A stretch of DNA of 64,000 nucleotides, taken from contig CM021320.1 in assembly GCA_010645155.1 (NCBI GenBank), positions 4,525,590-4,589,589 of the forward strand. The letters run 5' to 3'. This DNA comes from Tigriopus japonicus (taxonomy: Eukaryota > Arthropoda > Copepoda > Harpacticoida > Harpacticidae). The position numbers and the translations under genes are program-made. Positions within the stretch are counted from its first letter, which is position 1, and each line of letters opens with the position of its first letter. Below are positions 21,801 through 32,557 of the stretch, piece after piece. The notes beneath the pieces are model-generated. The model was not told where the DNA came from and made no database searches. It worked only from the letters and a program-made list of their open reading frames with translations.

Positions 21801-24800
21801 TGCTACTTCATTTTGCAATTATTCTATTTTTCCAGTCAGTTCATTAATGTTGGGAATGTTGGTTTCGTCCTTCTTTTGTGGTCAAATCGCCGAAAAGTTT
21901 GGCATCAAAGGATGTGTCATTTTTGCAAACTGTGCTCAATTGTTCGGTTTCCTATTTATTATCTTTGGAACAAATTTATTCGGGTTGGCTATCGGAAGAT
22001 TCATTCTAGGTGAGTACTTCTATGAGATAAATTTTTGTTTGGACTTCCGAATCAAAAAGCCTTTTCGAATCTTTCATCGAATATTTGAGAAAACAATGAG
22101 CGTTCATCATTTGTGTGACATGTGGTTGGATACATGATGAAGAAGAAACGAAATTGGGGCCAACTTGAAATCATTCGTAATGTAATATTGGGATCTCCCA
22201 AAGTTAAAAGTTGGCGACCCAAATCTCATGAACCCTACCAACATTCTGTAATATTCATATCTCCATTTTCTCACAGGTACAGGAATTGTGGCAAACCGCA
22301 TGTCAGCCCAATCACTGATTTGTGAGATTAGTAACCCAAAAATTCGGAGCGTTACAGGGTGCATCTGGTGCATGGCTTACACTTTGGGACAATGTATGAC
22401 TTTCCTTTTGGCCTCTCTTTTACCATGGCGTTTGGCTGTTGAGATAACCCTAATTCCTTTGCTTTTGTCCACGTTTGCGATGTTCCTTTTGCATGAAAGT
22501 CCAATTTGGCTTTTGAAGCAAGGCCAAGAAGAGAAGGCTGAACTATCTCTGAGGTTTTATGGCCGCGATGATTGCGAAGCTATTTTCGAAATTGCATCTA
22601 TCAAAGAATTTTTGACGACGGAGGAGCACACATCAATCAAAGGGACGTTTATGGAGAGTTTGAAGCTGAAATATGCCCAAATGTCTGAACCCAGTTTCTT
22701 GAAGCCTTGTCTTTATTTAATAGTATCAATGGTTGCAATGCACTGGAGTTGTTTTTCCTTCTTCTCAAGTTACACAGTTTCCATTTTTAAGGTGAGTTAA
22801 ACTTTTCGTATCCAAAAAAACAGGCAAATGCCCTGACGGAAGAGGCACAACTGATATTGATGCAAAATCAATGCTGGAGAGAAGTTCAATGCTATGGACT
22901 AATCAAGGACTTCATCATACATATAGGACCACTCATCAAGAAAATTAGGAATTTTGATTTTAATCAAAATATTGTGTTCATCTTTCTTAAAACACGGGGT
23001 TGGACGTCACAGAGGATATGTTTTAATTTTTAGTGTAATCGCAGCACAGCGGAGTCAAAAATTTTGAACTATCCATTGAACTAGACGCCAAAAAACGAAT
23101 TAAACGCCCCTCCAGACGAAAAAACGTATGAAAGTCCCTGTAAGACGAAAAAGATATAAAGCAACGTTTTTTGCTTGAGCAGAAACTAATGATGTGTTTC
23201 GAACCAGGAGTGCTGCCATTTTTGACTCGGAAGTTTATCGCTTTTAAAAAGGGCAGGTTGTATTGAACTTTTTGGAAAGACCTAAACAGGGACCAATTCG
23301 GCAACACTCGAACTAGTTTGCTTTCGAGTTCTATCAGTAGTTACACTAATGGATTTCGAGTTTGCAATGCTGCCATGTTTTGTGGCAGATAAGGTCTATT
23401 GCCTGTTGAAAAGTTCAGTTGTGGTCAGCTTTTTGACCCTAAAGACCGAAATGGCAAAACTCTGACAAAAATCCAACTCGAAACACAGCTGTAGCAGAAA
23501 CACCACTGACAATCAAACTTTGGCTCAAGTTTTGGGTTATCTATTTCAGTTAATTAATACAATTAAAAACTGCTTTAGCAAAAGGTCTAAAGATTTTTTT
23601 GCCCCAAGAAAAGACGACTTAAGTTGCCCGATTAAACTGAAAAAGTCAAATAAAATTTCTCGATAACACGAGAAAAAATGGATAAAATTGCCCGATTAGG
23701 CGGGAAAAGAGCAATGAAATTTTACAATTAGACAGGAAAAGACGAATAAAATTCAAATTAGACGAATAAAATCCAAATAAGACGAACAATTTTTTTACGA
23801 CGAAGAAAACGAAAAAGCTGATCCGTCTACAGTTCCTCTCTCTATTAATTATTTTTGCAGTTAAAGAAATGACTGATGCACTTTTTGGTAACAGGTTTTG
23901 ATTGTAAGAAATAATCTGAGGAAAGTACTGATGGGAAAAAACAAATGTAATAAATAACAAACAAACGACAGCTTACCAAAGAAATATGAATCACAAATAA
24001 AAAACAAAAAAATGGAAAAAGACAGATGTTGAATGTTTTGTTCTCCAAGCAAATCAGGGCTGCCAAAAGTGACACCCCGTAGGCGAGGAAAAACGGTCAA
24101 AAGGAAGTTAAGGTCTTGAGAACATCTGCAGTCAAAGCCAAAAGCTCCAGTTGTATGAAATATCTCTCTCGAACCAATCAATTCTTTCACGAGCACAAAG
24201 AATTGTTATGAATATTTTTATTTATTTACTTTATTTTTGCACCACGTTTGTTTGCCCTTGGTTGTGAAATGCCCTACCTCTTGACACAAAAATCATGATC
24301 AATTACAGCAATTACTAGTGACGTCATCATTTTTGGCGAGAAAAAAAGTTCGGAAGACCTGTGTTTCTGATGAACGTGCGAGGTAACTAAAAGGAAGGTT
24401 TAGGCCTAGTGATTGCAACAATGCCTTTCTTATCTGCACAACTTGAAGTTGAAATAGCAATTCTTGACATTGTTTGTGCAAAAAAGTATGTTTTGTTGCT
24501 TTTATCTAAAATTTTGCTACATAAGTTGAGAGGGTTCTTCCGAACTTTGAAATTCAGAATGCCAGACTTTGAATAACAAGATGGCCAGAGGAGATCGGTT
24601 CTTGGGGCACCTAAATCTAAAAACAAATTATTTGTTTAATTGAAGGCTTTCAATTTCTCCATTTGTTTTCAAATTACTTTGCAATACTTCTCAACATACA
24701 TTAACCATGCCATTGCCCATAAATGCAACATTTTTCGAAAATCTGACCATTGAAAACTGAGATTTTTTGGCAAGCCTACATTGCTTACGGCAGCAGGTCC

Positions 24801-26817
24801 GTAAAATGATACGGTAATCACTCCCATAGCTCTTGTGGTTTAAAAGTAATTAAACCTCAGAGCTTGAGTGTGTTTTGTAACATAAGCTATCTGTTCATGG
24901 CATCACATTGACCCCAAATTGATGACAATATAATTGTTTTGTAAGTGAGAACTATAAATTGGTCTTATGGTCAATTTGTTGAAGTAAGATTTTTAAGCAA
25001 TTGTTAATTCGTTATTGAAAATTTGTCAAATACAAGAACATTAATGTAATTAATTACAATAACTGGGCCCAAAAATGTAATCGCTTACAATTACAATTAC
25101 ATGTAATTGCAACGGCAATTACAATTATCCCCCATCCCTGGTCCTGACCTCTGACAATCATTGATCAACATTGGAGTGCAAAAAATGTTTTTGTTGGAAA
25201 AACCAAGTGGAGAGTATCACTTCAGTAGAAACCAGATGTTGAAACATATAATTTATGTACGATTGTAAAATTAGTTCTTTTATTAAGTCTTCTCTTCGTA
25301 GTTAACCAAAAATGCGCGAAAATTTCATAAAATGTGTTAAGGTTAGTAAGTTTTTAGACCGTACGTTCTTGAAATCTGGCATATTTCTGGCATATTCTTA
25401 GCCAGTAATCTGGCATATTTTCAAGGGCGTCCTGGCATATTTTCACGAAGGGACTTGGCACCACGGATACAAAAACCTGCAAATTGACTGCCCAATCAAG
25501 AAACAAAATCACCCCCCCCCCTTGATCTTGCCTTTCATTTGTAAAGCCAAATTTAGCTGCAAAATTAATGTTCTTCTTTATTTTTATAGCTCGTAAACTA
25601 GAAATGACCATCCCGACTCCAAAAAGGTCACAAAATCTGAAAATGTGATATTCTTTTTTTTAATGTTTTTTTTTGGGGGGGGGCGGCAGATTTTTTAATA
25701 CTGCTACAAGGAATGGGATTCCCTGTTATTGTTGAACATATTTTTCTTCCAGATCACCAAAACTCCTTTTGATCCCTATGTTTTGTCAAGCATTGCCACG
25801 ACATCAAGATTTGTCGGGTCTTTAGCAAGTGGGGCTATTCTATCCCAATTTCCTCGGAGATCAATCTTTCTCACGAGTGGAATAATTATTCTACTATGTT
25901 TAAGTACTCTTGGATTTTATACCTATCTTCAAACTATGGACATTTTGTCAAATTATGTGAGACATTTAGCTTGGTTACCCTTGATAAATGTCATAAGCTC
26001 GTATGCTATGATGGCAAAGCTCGATGCTTGACTTGCAAGTTTACTTCAGAGTGTGCTAGCCTGGTTTTCTCCATCGATTTAGCTTTTCTCGAAAGTGACG
26101 GTCCGTTTCGATCTTGAAATTCCCGAACATCTATGATCGTTCGCTCGCCCTCTTTCAAAGCCGTCACCTCCTGATTTCAGCTACCCCACATCTCTCCTTT
26201 TGTCTCTTCCTCGCACCCTTTTCAACCACCCGCTCAATAACAGGTCAGGGGGCGTGCAATTTTTGACAGCGAATTCGAAGAAACACTGAAAGGAAGTTGG
26301 CTTGGAGTTGGTTCGATCGGCGTTGAAGTGTTCGAATGGGAATGCTTCAACGACGCCGGAGAACTTCCCTCTTCGCATGCTTCCAGTCATGCTTCTCCTA
26401 GATCAAACCTCATGTTAAGGTCAAATAGTGAGAAGGTTGACTTGAAGTTGACTTGAAGTCAATGCTTCTAGCACACCTTGGTGCACGCTTAACATACCAG
26501 TTATTATCATTTATGTTGCCTCTAGTATTGGCTATATGAACATTCCACTCCTTCTGATTGGCGAAATCCTTCCAGCAGAAACAAAAACCTTGGGTAATGC
26601 TATTGTGTTATGTTTCGAATTTTCAGCAATGTTTTTTATGGTTAAGAGCGTCCCATTTCTCCTCGAAAATTTAAAGATTTTTGGCATGTTTTGGCTCTTC
26701 TCAGGCGTTGTCACTTTCGTTATTATCTTTGCCTTTCTTTTTATGCCGGAAAGTCAAAACTTATCCCTACAAGAAATTCAAAAGAGCTTCGGAAAAAGAA
26801 AAAAGTTGACTGAGTGA
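18838..26817 (+). CDS. MFS sugar-transporter-family protein, Tret1-like (6 exons)
   Basis: Predicted 12-helix plasma membrane transporter of the SLC2/trehalose-transporter family. Exons: 18838-18903, 19350-19485, 21836-22009, 22277-22791, 25753-26000, 26526-26817, all GT-AG, giving 476 aa with start MKPITKPEEDG. The helix 2-3 loop GQIAEKFG replaces the usual GRLIDRFGRR. HESPIWLL (about residue 198) corresponds to PESPRWLL after helix 6. WLPL, IGEILPAETK and a final FMPESQNLSLQEI match the C-terminal half, where PETKG is usual. The glutamine-rich helix 7 motif (QQLSG.N) is absent: the segment reads HWSCFSFFSSY. So the substrate may not be a sugar. The joint between exons 5 and 6 is uncertain. 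Homology predicts WLPLIN|VIIIYVASSIGYM (481 aa), but that would need a GT-CA intron, because a repeat abuts the exon at 26500. AATAAA is at 26835. Confidence 0.82.
19047..19160 (+). repeat. Short dispersed repeat (pair with 39428-39550)
   Basis: About 110 bp in transporter intron 1 sharing AACCGATA..., TTCCCTGTAAGTCAT, GATAAAATATTTG and GCCGCTCT blocks with 39428-39550. Origin unknown. Confidence 0.6.
19992..20558. mobile_element. hAT-like MITE, CCGAAA family, expanded copy
   Basis: 567 bp with termini TAGTGATGGACCGAAAG and CTTTCGGTCCATCACTA and an exact 8-bp target duplication ATTTTAAG (19984-19991, 20559-20566). It carries the 35-bp tandem array at its left end. The right end carries inverse CGGTTTCGGT words. 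No transposase. Confidence 0.93.
20019..20298 (+). repeat. 8 x 35-bp near-perfect tandem repeat
   Basis: Eight head-to-tail 35-bp units. Each contains the palindrome TTTCGGCCGAAA and ends GAGGGCTTAAC. All are identical except one base in the last unit (TTTCAGCC). A partial ninth unit follows. The sister element at 11419 has a single unit, so the array grew after dispersal of the family. Confidence 0.97.
21512..21758. mobile_element. hAT-like MITE, GGGCCC family, copy 3
   Basis: 247 bp, starting CAGGGGTTGGCAACC and ending CGTTGCCGATCCCTG. Target duplication is CTCTAGCC (21504-21511) / CTCTAGTC (21759-21766), 7 of 8 with central TA. It lies in transporter intron 2, about 80 bp before exon 3. 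Confidence 0.88.
23040..23850. repeat. AGACGAATAAAAT degenerate tandem arrays (two blocks)
   Basis: Blocks at 23075-23160 and 23600-23830 in transporter intron 4 are built from degenerate units such as AAAAGACGAATAAAATTG. They are the reverse complement of the TTCGTC arrays at 19.85-21.27 kb. The right edge CCTCTCTCTA resembles the end of that element, so this is probably another copy. Confidence 0.55.
24303..24826 (-). repeat. Dispersed repeat, empty-site copy
   Basis: 524 bp, inverse to and uninterrupted relative to 15459-17284. It lacks the mariner. It lies in transporter intron 4. Confidence 0.85.
25010..25140. repeat. TTACAATTACA-rich segment ending CCCCATCCCTG
   Basis: Dense TAATTACAATTACA words followed by a hAT-like terminus (CAGGGATGGGGGATAATTG on the minus strand). 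The opposite end was not found, so it is a probable hAT MITE end. Confidence 0.4.
26083..26500. repeat. Dispersed repeat abutting transporter exon 6, copy 1
   Basis: About 415 bp matching 27283-27705 in the same orientation. Both end with CACGCTTAACATA.CAG. In this copy the next base is already sequence that homology assigns to the transporter. The repeat therefore supplies the end of the last intron as homology would place it. Confidence 0.8.
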
Positions 26818-26834
26818 ATCAAAGAATAGTCGCG

Positions 26835-26840
26835 AATAAA
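26835..26840 (+). promoter_or_regulatory. Polyadenylation signal of transporter gene
   Basis: AATAAA 18 bp after the stop codon. Confidence 0.55.
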
Positions 26841-27282
26841 CAATTACATATTTTGTGTCTCAATCCATTTTCCTCTAAGATTTTTAGCTTTAATTACTCA
26901 CATTTTAAGTACTTCAAAACTCAAAATTCTGTGACAATTAACGACCTCTGGTGGCCGAATGCATGTAACCGTTGGTGTTGGAATCAAAAAATGGTATGGA
27001 AAGAATTACCGTATCATATTACAGACCAGGGGCCTGTTACAATTGATCGAGGTCCGACTGGACGCTTGTAAATTTTGTGCCAAAGCGTTGAGTTAAAGAA
27101 TAGCAATGCCACTATTTACTTTGCAAAATTTCAAGTAATCTGTACCATCATTCATCATTTCATCATTTTATGCGTCAGTCAGCCTTATTGGTTGCAAATG
27201 TAAGGTTACTTTGCCAAAATCACTGTGAAAACCGGCTCAATAAGGCTGTGGCGAGCGCATGCTCGCCGCTATCCCTGCTACG

Positions 27283-27705
27283 CCGCTTTTCTCGAATGTC
27301 ACAGTCTGGTTCGATCTTGAAATTCTCCAGCATCTATGATCGTTCCCTTGCCCGCTTTTAAAGCCATCACCTCCTGATTTTAGCCACTCCATATTTCTCC
27401 TTTTTTGTCTTCTTCGTACCCTTTTCAACCACGCGCTCAACAACAGGTCAAGGGGTGTGCAATTTTTGACAGCAAATTTGAATTCGAAGAAACACTGAAA
27501 GGAAGTTAGCTTGGAGCTAGTTGGTTCGATAGGTGTTGAAGTGTTCGAATGGGAATGCTTCAACGACGCCAAACTTCCCTCTTCGCATGCTTCCAGTCAT
27601 GCATCTCCTCGATCAAATCTCATGTTAAGGTCAAATAGTGATAAGTTTGACTTGAAGTCAATGTTACTAGCACACCTTGGCACACGCTTAACATATCAGC
27701 TAAAA
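27283..27705. repeat. Dispersed repeat, copy 2
   Basis: Second copy of the 26083-26500 repeat, with shared CAATTTTTGACAGC, GAAGAAACACTGAAAGGAAG and GTGTTCGAATGGGAATGC blocks. It lies downstream of the transporter gene and serves as the reference for the repeat's right boundary. Confidence 0.8.
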
Positions 27706-27815
27706 TGATGACAAGTACAATAAATTCCGAACTCTGTGAACTCTTCATGGACTTCTTAATGCTGAAACAGCTCACGGCCACTTGTTAACCATGGACCAGA
27801 AAGAGTGGATAGCCC

Positions 27816-27998
27816 AGGCTTGCAAAAAATTCTGGGGTTTCAAACGTCAAATTTTCGAAGAATGTTACATTCAAGACCAAGAAAGGCATGGATTATGTTA
27901 GTTGAGGAGCATTGCAAAGTAATTTAAAAGCAAAAGAAGAAATTGAAGACCTGCAATTAAATAAATTATTTGCTTTTAGGTTTAGTTGCCCTATAAAG
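27816..27998 (+). repeat. Diverged partial copy of the 15459/24303 repeat
   Basis: It shares GCAAAGTAATTT, GCAAT(T)AAA.AAATTA and AGGTTTAGTTGCCC in order with 15560-15700. The rest of the repeat is missing. Confidence 0.65.
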
Positions 27999-28738
27999 TT
28001 GCTTAGCCTTTCTTCAATCATATAGCTATTTGTGTCAAAGAGAACATAACAGCTATATCCAGTACGCTGCTGACAAGGTTTTGTGTTTTGTTTTTATTAT
28101 TGAATCCCCAATTTTTGTACATATGCATCCCTGAACGTTCTGCGGCATTGACGAAATCACCTAATAAATTTGGGAACGCCCCAAAAAAATATAGAAAAGT
28201 CCTGTTTTTTGCCCTTTTTTATGGTTTTTTCAACTTTTTTATCGTTTTGGCGCCATTTCTTAACGTTTTTGCGCCCTTTTTTATCGCTTTTACGTATTTG
28301 ATTTGTGCCAACCAAAAGCTTGATTCCAATCTGGAATCTTTCCAGATAAAAGATTTTCAGTTTGATGCAAAACTTTAGAGTAAGGCCAAAAAATGTTCAG
28401 TGTTCAGTGATTTGGTGATCAGTAACAATTCACCTCCTTTTCAATCTCAGACCGAACTATATTTTTCAATTTGAAACTAGAATCTATGGTCCCGAAGCCA
28501 TGCAACATCATGCATATCCATGCCATTGGTCATAGAAACAACATTTTTCGAAAATCTGACGGCGTTTCAAACGTGTAGCTCTCATTGGCTTTTCATGCTT
28601 TCACTTTATTCCAAAAACACTCTGCATTGTTTCCATTGCCTCTAAGCTACATTCACAAAGACAAAGTGACAGCTAAAGTCTACAACATCCATTTATCTTA
28701 TTTTTGTCCAGCAAATTTTATTTCAAATACTTTTGCTC

Positions 28739-29116
28739 TCAGTATCCGTGGCTCACTTTGGCCACGTATCCGGAATAACCATCCGCGTGATAATTGACAG
28801 TTTGGAGCTTGCCATCCGGAAGCTTAACGTGGTATTGACCTTTGGTGGAGCCACCGCTTCGGGTTTCTGAATGGCCAAAGTTGTTGTAGCCATCATTGAC
28901 CTTATAACCAAAGGAGTAGTGTCCTCCACCTCCTCCTCCTCCACCTCCTCCTCCATATCCTCCTCCATGGCCTCCGTGGCCTCCACCATATTGCGCACAA
29001 ATCATTCCAACCAGGAGTGCAACGATAACCAAGAAGAAAGCTCCATTGCCCTAAAACAGAATGTTAAATTCAGCGCTCAATCCATTTGAGGCAGTTTGTT
29101 TCATCCTTACCCTCAT
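28739..29116 (-). CDS. Cuticle protein 4, RR/pro-resilin-like (2 exons)
   Basis: Secreted chitin-binding cuticle protein of 105 aa. Exon 1 is 29111-29116 (M-R) and exon 2 is 28739-29050, with a 60-bp phase-0 GT-AG intron. The signal peptide GNGAFFLVIVALLVGMICA is unlike that of genes 1-3, and the promoter and intron are also unrelated beyond core elements. Yet the C-terminal 60 residues are identical to genes 2 and 3 and the DNA is nearly so. That mosaic suggests gene conversion of exon 2 or purifying selection. The Gly tract contains GGGYGGGG as in gene 2. The TTTGCTGGACAAAAATA motif in the 3' UTR is shared. Confidence 0.9.
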
Positions 29117-29161
29117 GGTTATTTGAATTGTGGATGCTAGTTGAAGGAAGGCGAAACTCAA

Positions 29162-29196
29162 ACTGATGATGGTTGATGGTTGATTGAACTTTTATA
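29162..29196 (-). promoter_or_regulatory. Core promoter of cuticle gene 4 (TATA + Inr)
   Basis: Minus-strand TATAAAAG (29189-29196) and TCAGT initiator (29162-29166), TATA to +1 distance 32 bp. Confidence 0.75.
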
Positions 29197-29775
29197 GGTG
29201 GGGATAAGTTCAACATTTTGTGGGTTGCAAAAACGGCATTAAAGAATTTTCACACGTGTGGATGTGATCGTCTTTTTTCAGCTGCACTCTCAAGTTCGGG
29301 AAATCACAAAGGCATTTATAAGTGAAATACCGGATGTGCAGGAAGTGATCCGACGTGCCAGACCAGAGCTTAACATAAACCAACGCAATAAAAATTGATC
29401 AACATATCTTTGGTTGTGAAACAACTAAATAACCAAAACAAGCTTGAAAAGTCTAAAAAATACGGGAGATAGCAATTCCTGTCAGAGCAAGCATTCTCAA
29501 AACCGTTGAATTCGCAATTTCTGGCCTATAGACTGCCCAGCAATGGCGTTTTTGAAACTTTTATTGAAGTCTAGCTTAAACAAGGGCTATCTAAGAGTCC
29601 TTTAAATATATTTCAGTCCATAACATTCTATTCAAGGTAGGAAAGGAGATATTGTTGGTCAAATGATGTGGTTTATGCCAATGTAGCTTCTGTTGCACAT
29701 TACAAAACACTTTTATCTAACCTATGAATGTCTCTTTTTTGTGGCATCCTGAAAACAACATCAAATATGGTGGAC

Positions 29776-29862
29776 CAAGAAGCATTGAATTTCTGGAGTG
29801 CGAGGCTAACGGTGAGACTTACGATTTCCAGTTGAATTAATCCGATGGCGTTCTTCGACCAA
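29776..29862. repeat. Palindromic 7-bp-TSD element, partial copy D
   Basis: Only the left arm is present: CAAGAAGCATTGAATTTC, GTGCGAGGCTAACG and TACGATTTCCAG. The rest is lost. Confidence 0.7.
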
Positions 29863-30116
29863 CACCTAATTTACGTTTTCCAAAGTCCAAGATTGATGAC
29901 AAAGATAAATTCTCTTTGTTAATGCTATCAACAACCTATGAAAAGTGCCTTCTAAAAGAGTCGGTACTCAAATGGATATATTGCACAGACAACTATTCAG
30001 CATTACCTCATCCACGGAAATGTGCAGAAATCCATGAGCCTCAATTACACCTAAAGAGGACAATGTTTACGTACAAAAAACAAGTAAGTTTACAATTGAT
30101 CTGCCGACCCAGTATT

Positions 30117-30172
30117 CAGGCTCTTAACCGAAATCAAAAGTTTCGGCCTAAGGAGAGCTCAACCGAAAAAAC
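30117..30172. repeat. hAT CCGAAA family fragment
   Basis: Short fragment with AACCGAAATCAAAAGTTTCG and GAGAGCTCAACCGAAA, corresponding to one 35-bp unit and flank of the family at 19992. Confidence 0.6.
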
Positions 30173-30199
30173 TATGATGAGTTTACCCAGTTCTTTGAA

Positions 30200-30930
30200 T
30201 GAAAACTGTTTGTTACAAATATTGCACTTTTTGAAACAAAAAATTCCATTGTACTGCTGGTTTATTTTTAAAAAATGCACAGATCTCCAATGAATCTCAA
30301 AGTTATGCAATTCTACCTTATTAAAGACGATTTACGAAAAAAATGTTAAAAAATGAACGTTTCGAGTTAGTTTTAATGGCATGTCCGTAAAGCAGACCGC
30401 TGCTAAAGTTGTATAAAGTCATTCATAGACAGCGCCACATTTGACTGGGCGAGAAGAGAATTTTGCTAAGGAAGTCTTACTATCTTGAAAGCCCGTTTTA
30501 GACACTATTTCATCAATTTTTCAAGGATTTTTTCTCCAAAAAATGAAAGTAAACAATACTACTTCATGATTTTGTCACATTTTTATCAACACAGTTGGAC
30601 ATTTTTCTTAAAAAGCGAGTTTCAAGTGTAGATATAAAGTTGCGCGAGTTTGGAAATTAAGTAAGCAAATTTAACAGAATCATGTGGAAACACCTGAGAT
30701 CTAAGATCTAGGACAGTCGATCGGTTGCAGGCAGACCGTAGCCGTACATTTGCACTCTGAATTGAGTGTTTTGGCTCGAAAGGTTGCTCCATGGAAATCG
30801 TTGTTTCTGTCATAAGGCTCGAGACTTTCGATCAGATCTTTCTTAGTTCCAGTTATAGAGCTAACAGAGAAATGACACTCCGAAAATATTCGTAAGTCAC
30901 CAAACCTAAACTGTATGTGCGATAGGATTT
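30200..30930. other. Intergenic, no gene recognised
   Basis: No convincing exon or repeat copy seen. Confidence 0.3.
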
Positions 30931-30934
30931 GATG

Positions 30935-31135
30935 TTGAACATGCTAAGTTACATGATTCACCATCAGAACTTGCGTTTTTAGGGAGTCAGTGGCAAAATT
31001 ACTCATTATTCTTTGGTCGAACAAGACCAATGCATGATACATTTAGGCACTTGACACCCTTGCTGCCAGATCAATGAAGTGTGTTCAAAACAAATCTCCA
31101 CTGACTAAACTGGACTGACATTTCTCTGTTAGCCC
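30935..31135 (+). repeat. Dispersed repeat, copy 2 (pair with 13655)
   Basis: See copy at 13655-13868. Similarity begins at the GA(A)CA..CTA.GTTAC.TGATTCA block and ends before AGCCCTC. Confidence 0.65.
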
Positions 31136-31220
31136 TCTAGTTCCAGTGACCTGAGCACGATGACTTTAAAGCTCGTGCTTCAATTTCTCAACCGATTACA
31201 ATACATAACATGCGGCCTTA

Positions 31221-31455
31221 TAGGCCGTATGTTAAGGCACTTAATTCAAAAGCGAGAGTATAGCAAAATCAAGTATTTTGATTGATTATTTCGAATAATA
31301 TAACAACTATTTCGAAATAGCATTCGTCGAGTATATACTCTCCCTAGCTGCGTTTCAAAAACAGGAGTTATCTCGAGTATACACTCGAGGCCGGTTAATC
31401 TGACTTGATTTTGGTGTCCTCTCGCTTTTGAATTAGGTGCGTTAACATGCGGCCT
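31221..31455. mobile_element. 235-bp MITE with long TIRs
   Basis: The left TIR TAGGCCGTATGTTAAGGCAC, continuing TTAATTCAAAAGCGAGAG, is matched in inverse at the right end (CTCTCGCTTTTGAATTAGG to CATGCGGCCTA). No clear target duplication. Just outside the left end, AACATGCGGCCT is itself an inverse copy of the terminus, suggesting insertion next to an older end. The superfamily is not identified. Confidence 0.65.
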
Positions 31456-32326
31456 ATTGTAATGCGACTTTTCGGCTCGGCTCTTCCAAGTTCTGGAAAA
31501 AAATTAATCCACGTACAGTGGTGTTGATTCTGGATGTGCCCTATGGGTTCGCAATAACATTTCTCTATTCACGCAATTATAACGGAAAATAGTTTGGCAT
31601 ATTCAGTAATAGAGCTTTGTCAGTTATATATTATGTGCAAATTTGTCAATTTTTTGATCATAATTAATGATACAACAAGATCTATTCATCAAATTGATAT
31701 CATTTTAAGAGGATAGATACAATTTGAGATCTCAAATCTAGTAAGAATTCCTTGGCAAAATACTCCTCTCGACCTGTCAAGTGAGGCGACATCTACGTTT
31801 GACTTTATTCAACTTCAACAGCTGTATTCAGTACGAACACCCAAGGAAATCGTAAAACATGGAAGCCTCCGCTCAGACGTTCAGCTGTGGATTTTTTATC
31901 AATCGAATTCCATTCAAGTAAATGACTTTGTTTTGATAAGAATGATTAAACAATTATGTAAGGATGTCGTTTGCTGAATTTCAGCATGGTATAATGCTCC
32001 ATCCACGATGAACAACGTTTCCAAATTTGCTACAGTCGCAATACATACGCGCGGAAACGAGAGAAAAATTGACCCTACAATCGTCCTTTTGGACAATTGT
32101 AGGTGCAAATGTTTGGTCGGAAGAGCGCCCTATGCTCTACGCTTCAAATTACTCCAACTGCCACTAATTTTAGTCGATCAAGTTGAAATTAAGCATGTGA
32201 GCTTTGCATTACCAATCAAACACTTGGTTTGATAAGATTTTTCTCTGTCTAACACAGAACTCGAAAAATGGTTTTTGCCGGTGTTGTATACTCTGCATCT
32301 ATATCGCTCTAACGGAACCTTTCTTC

Positions 32327-32541
32327 ATAGGAGGTCATACTTAATTTCGTCCAATGGCAAAGTGTTTTGGCGGAACAGAAGATTCATTCGTCAGAAAAGC
32401 AAATACGTGCCAAACCTTCAAAACGTAGATTCGAATGACAAGCCAGCATCTTCAAAACTTGAAAATTCTCCCAGACGATCCCAACGTCTGGCTAATAAGT
32501 CAGTGCATTTTTCAAACTTCATTGAAAAACACCTATTCTGA
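32327..32541 (+). pseudogene. LTR retrotransposon pol C-terminal remnant
   Basis: The open frame encodes SYLISSNGKVFWRNRRFIR followed by a basic tail PRRSQRLANKS and a TGA at 32539-32541. This resembles the extreme C-terminus of Gypsy-type Pol, after integrase, where a V(L)xxxxGxxxRRNRRFIR pattern and an RRSxRLA tail are common. Everything upstream is missing at the deletion junction near 32326/32327. Assignment rests on this short motif plus LTR context. Confidence 0.6.
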
Positions 32542-32557
32542 GTGAAATAAGAATAAG

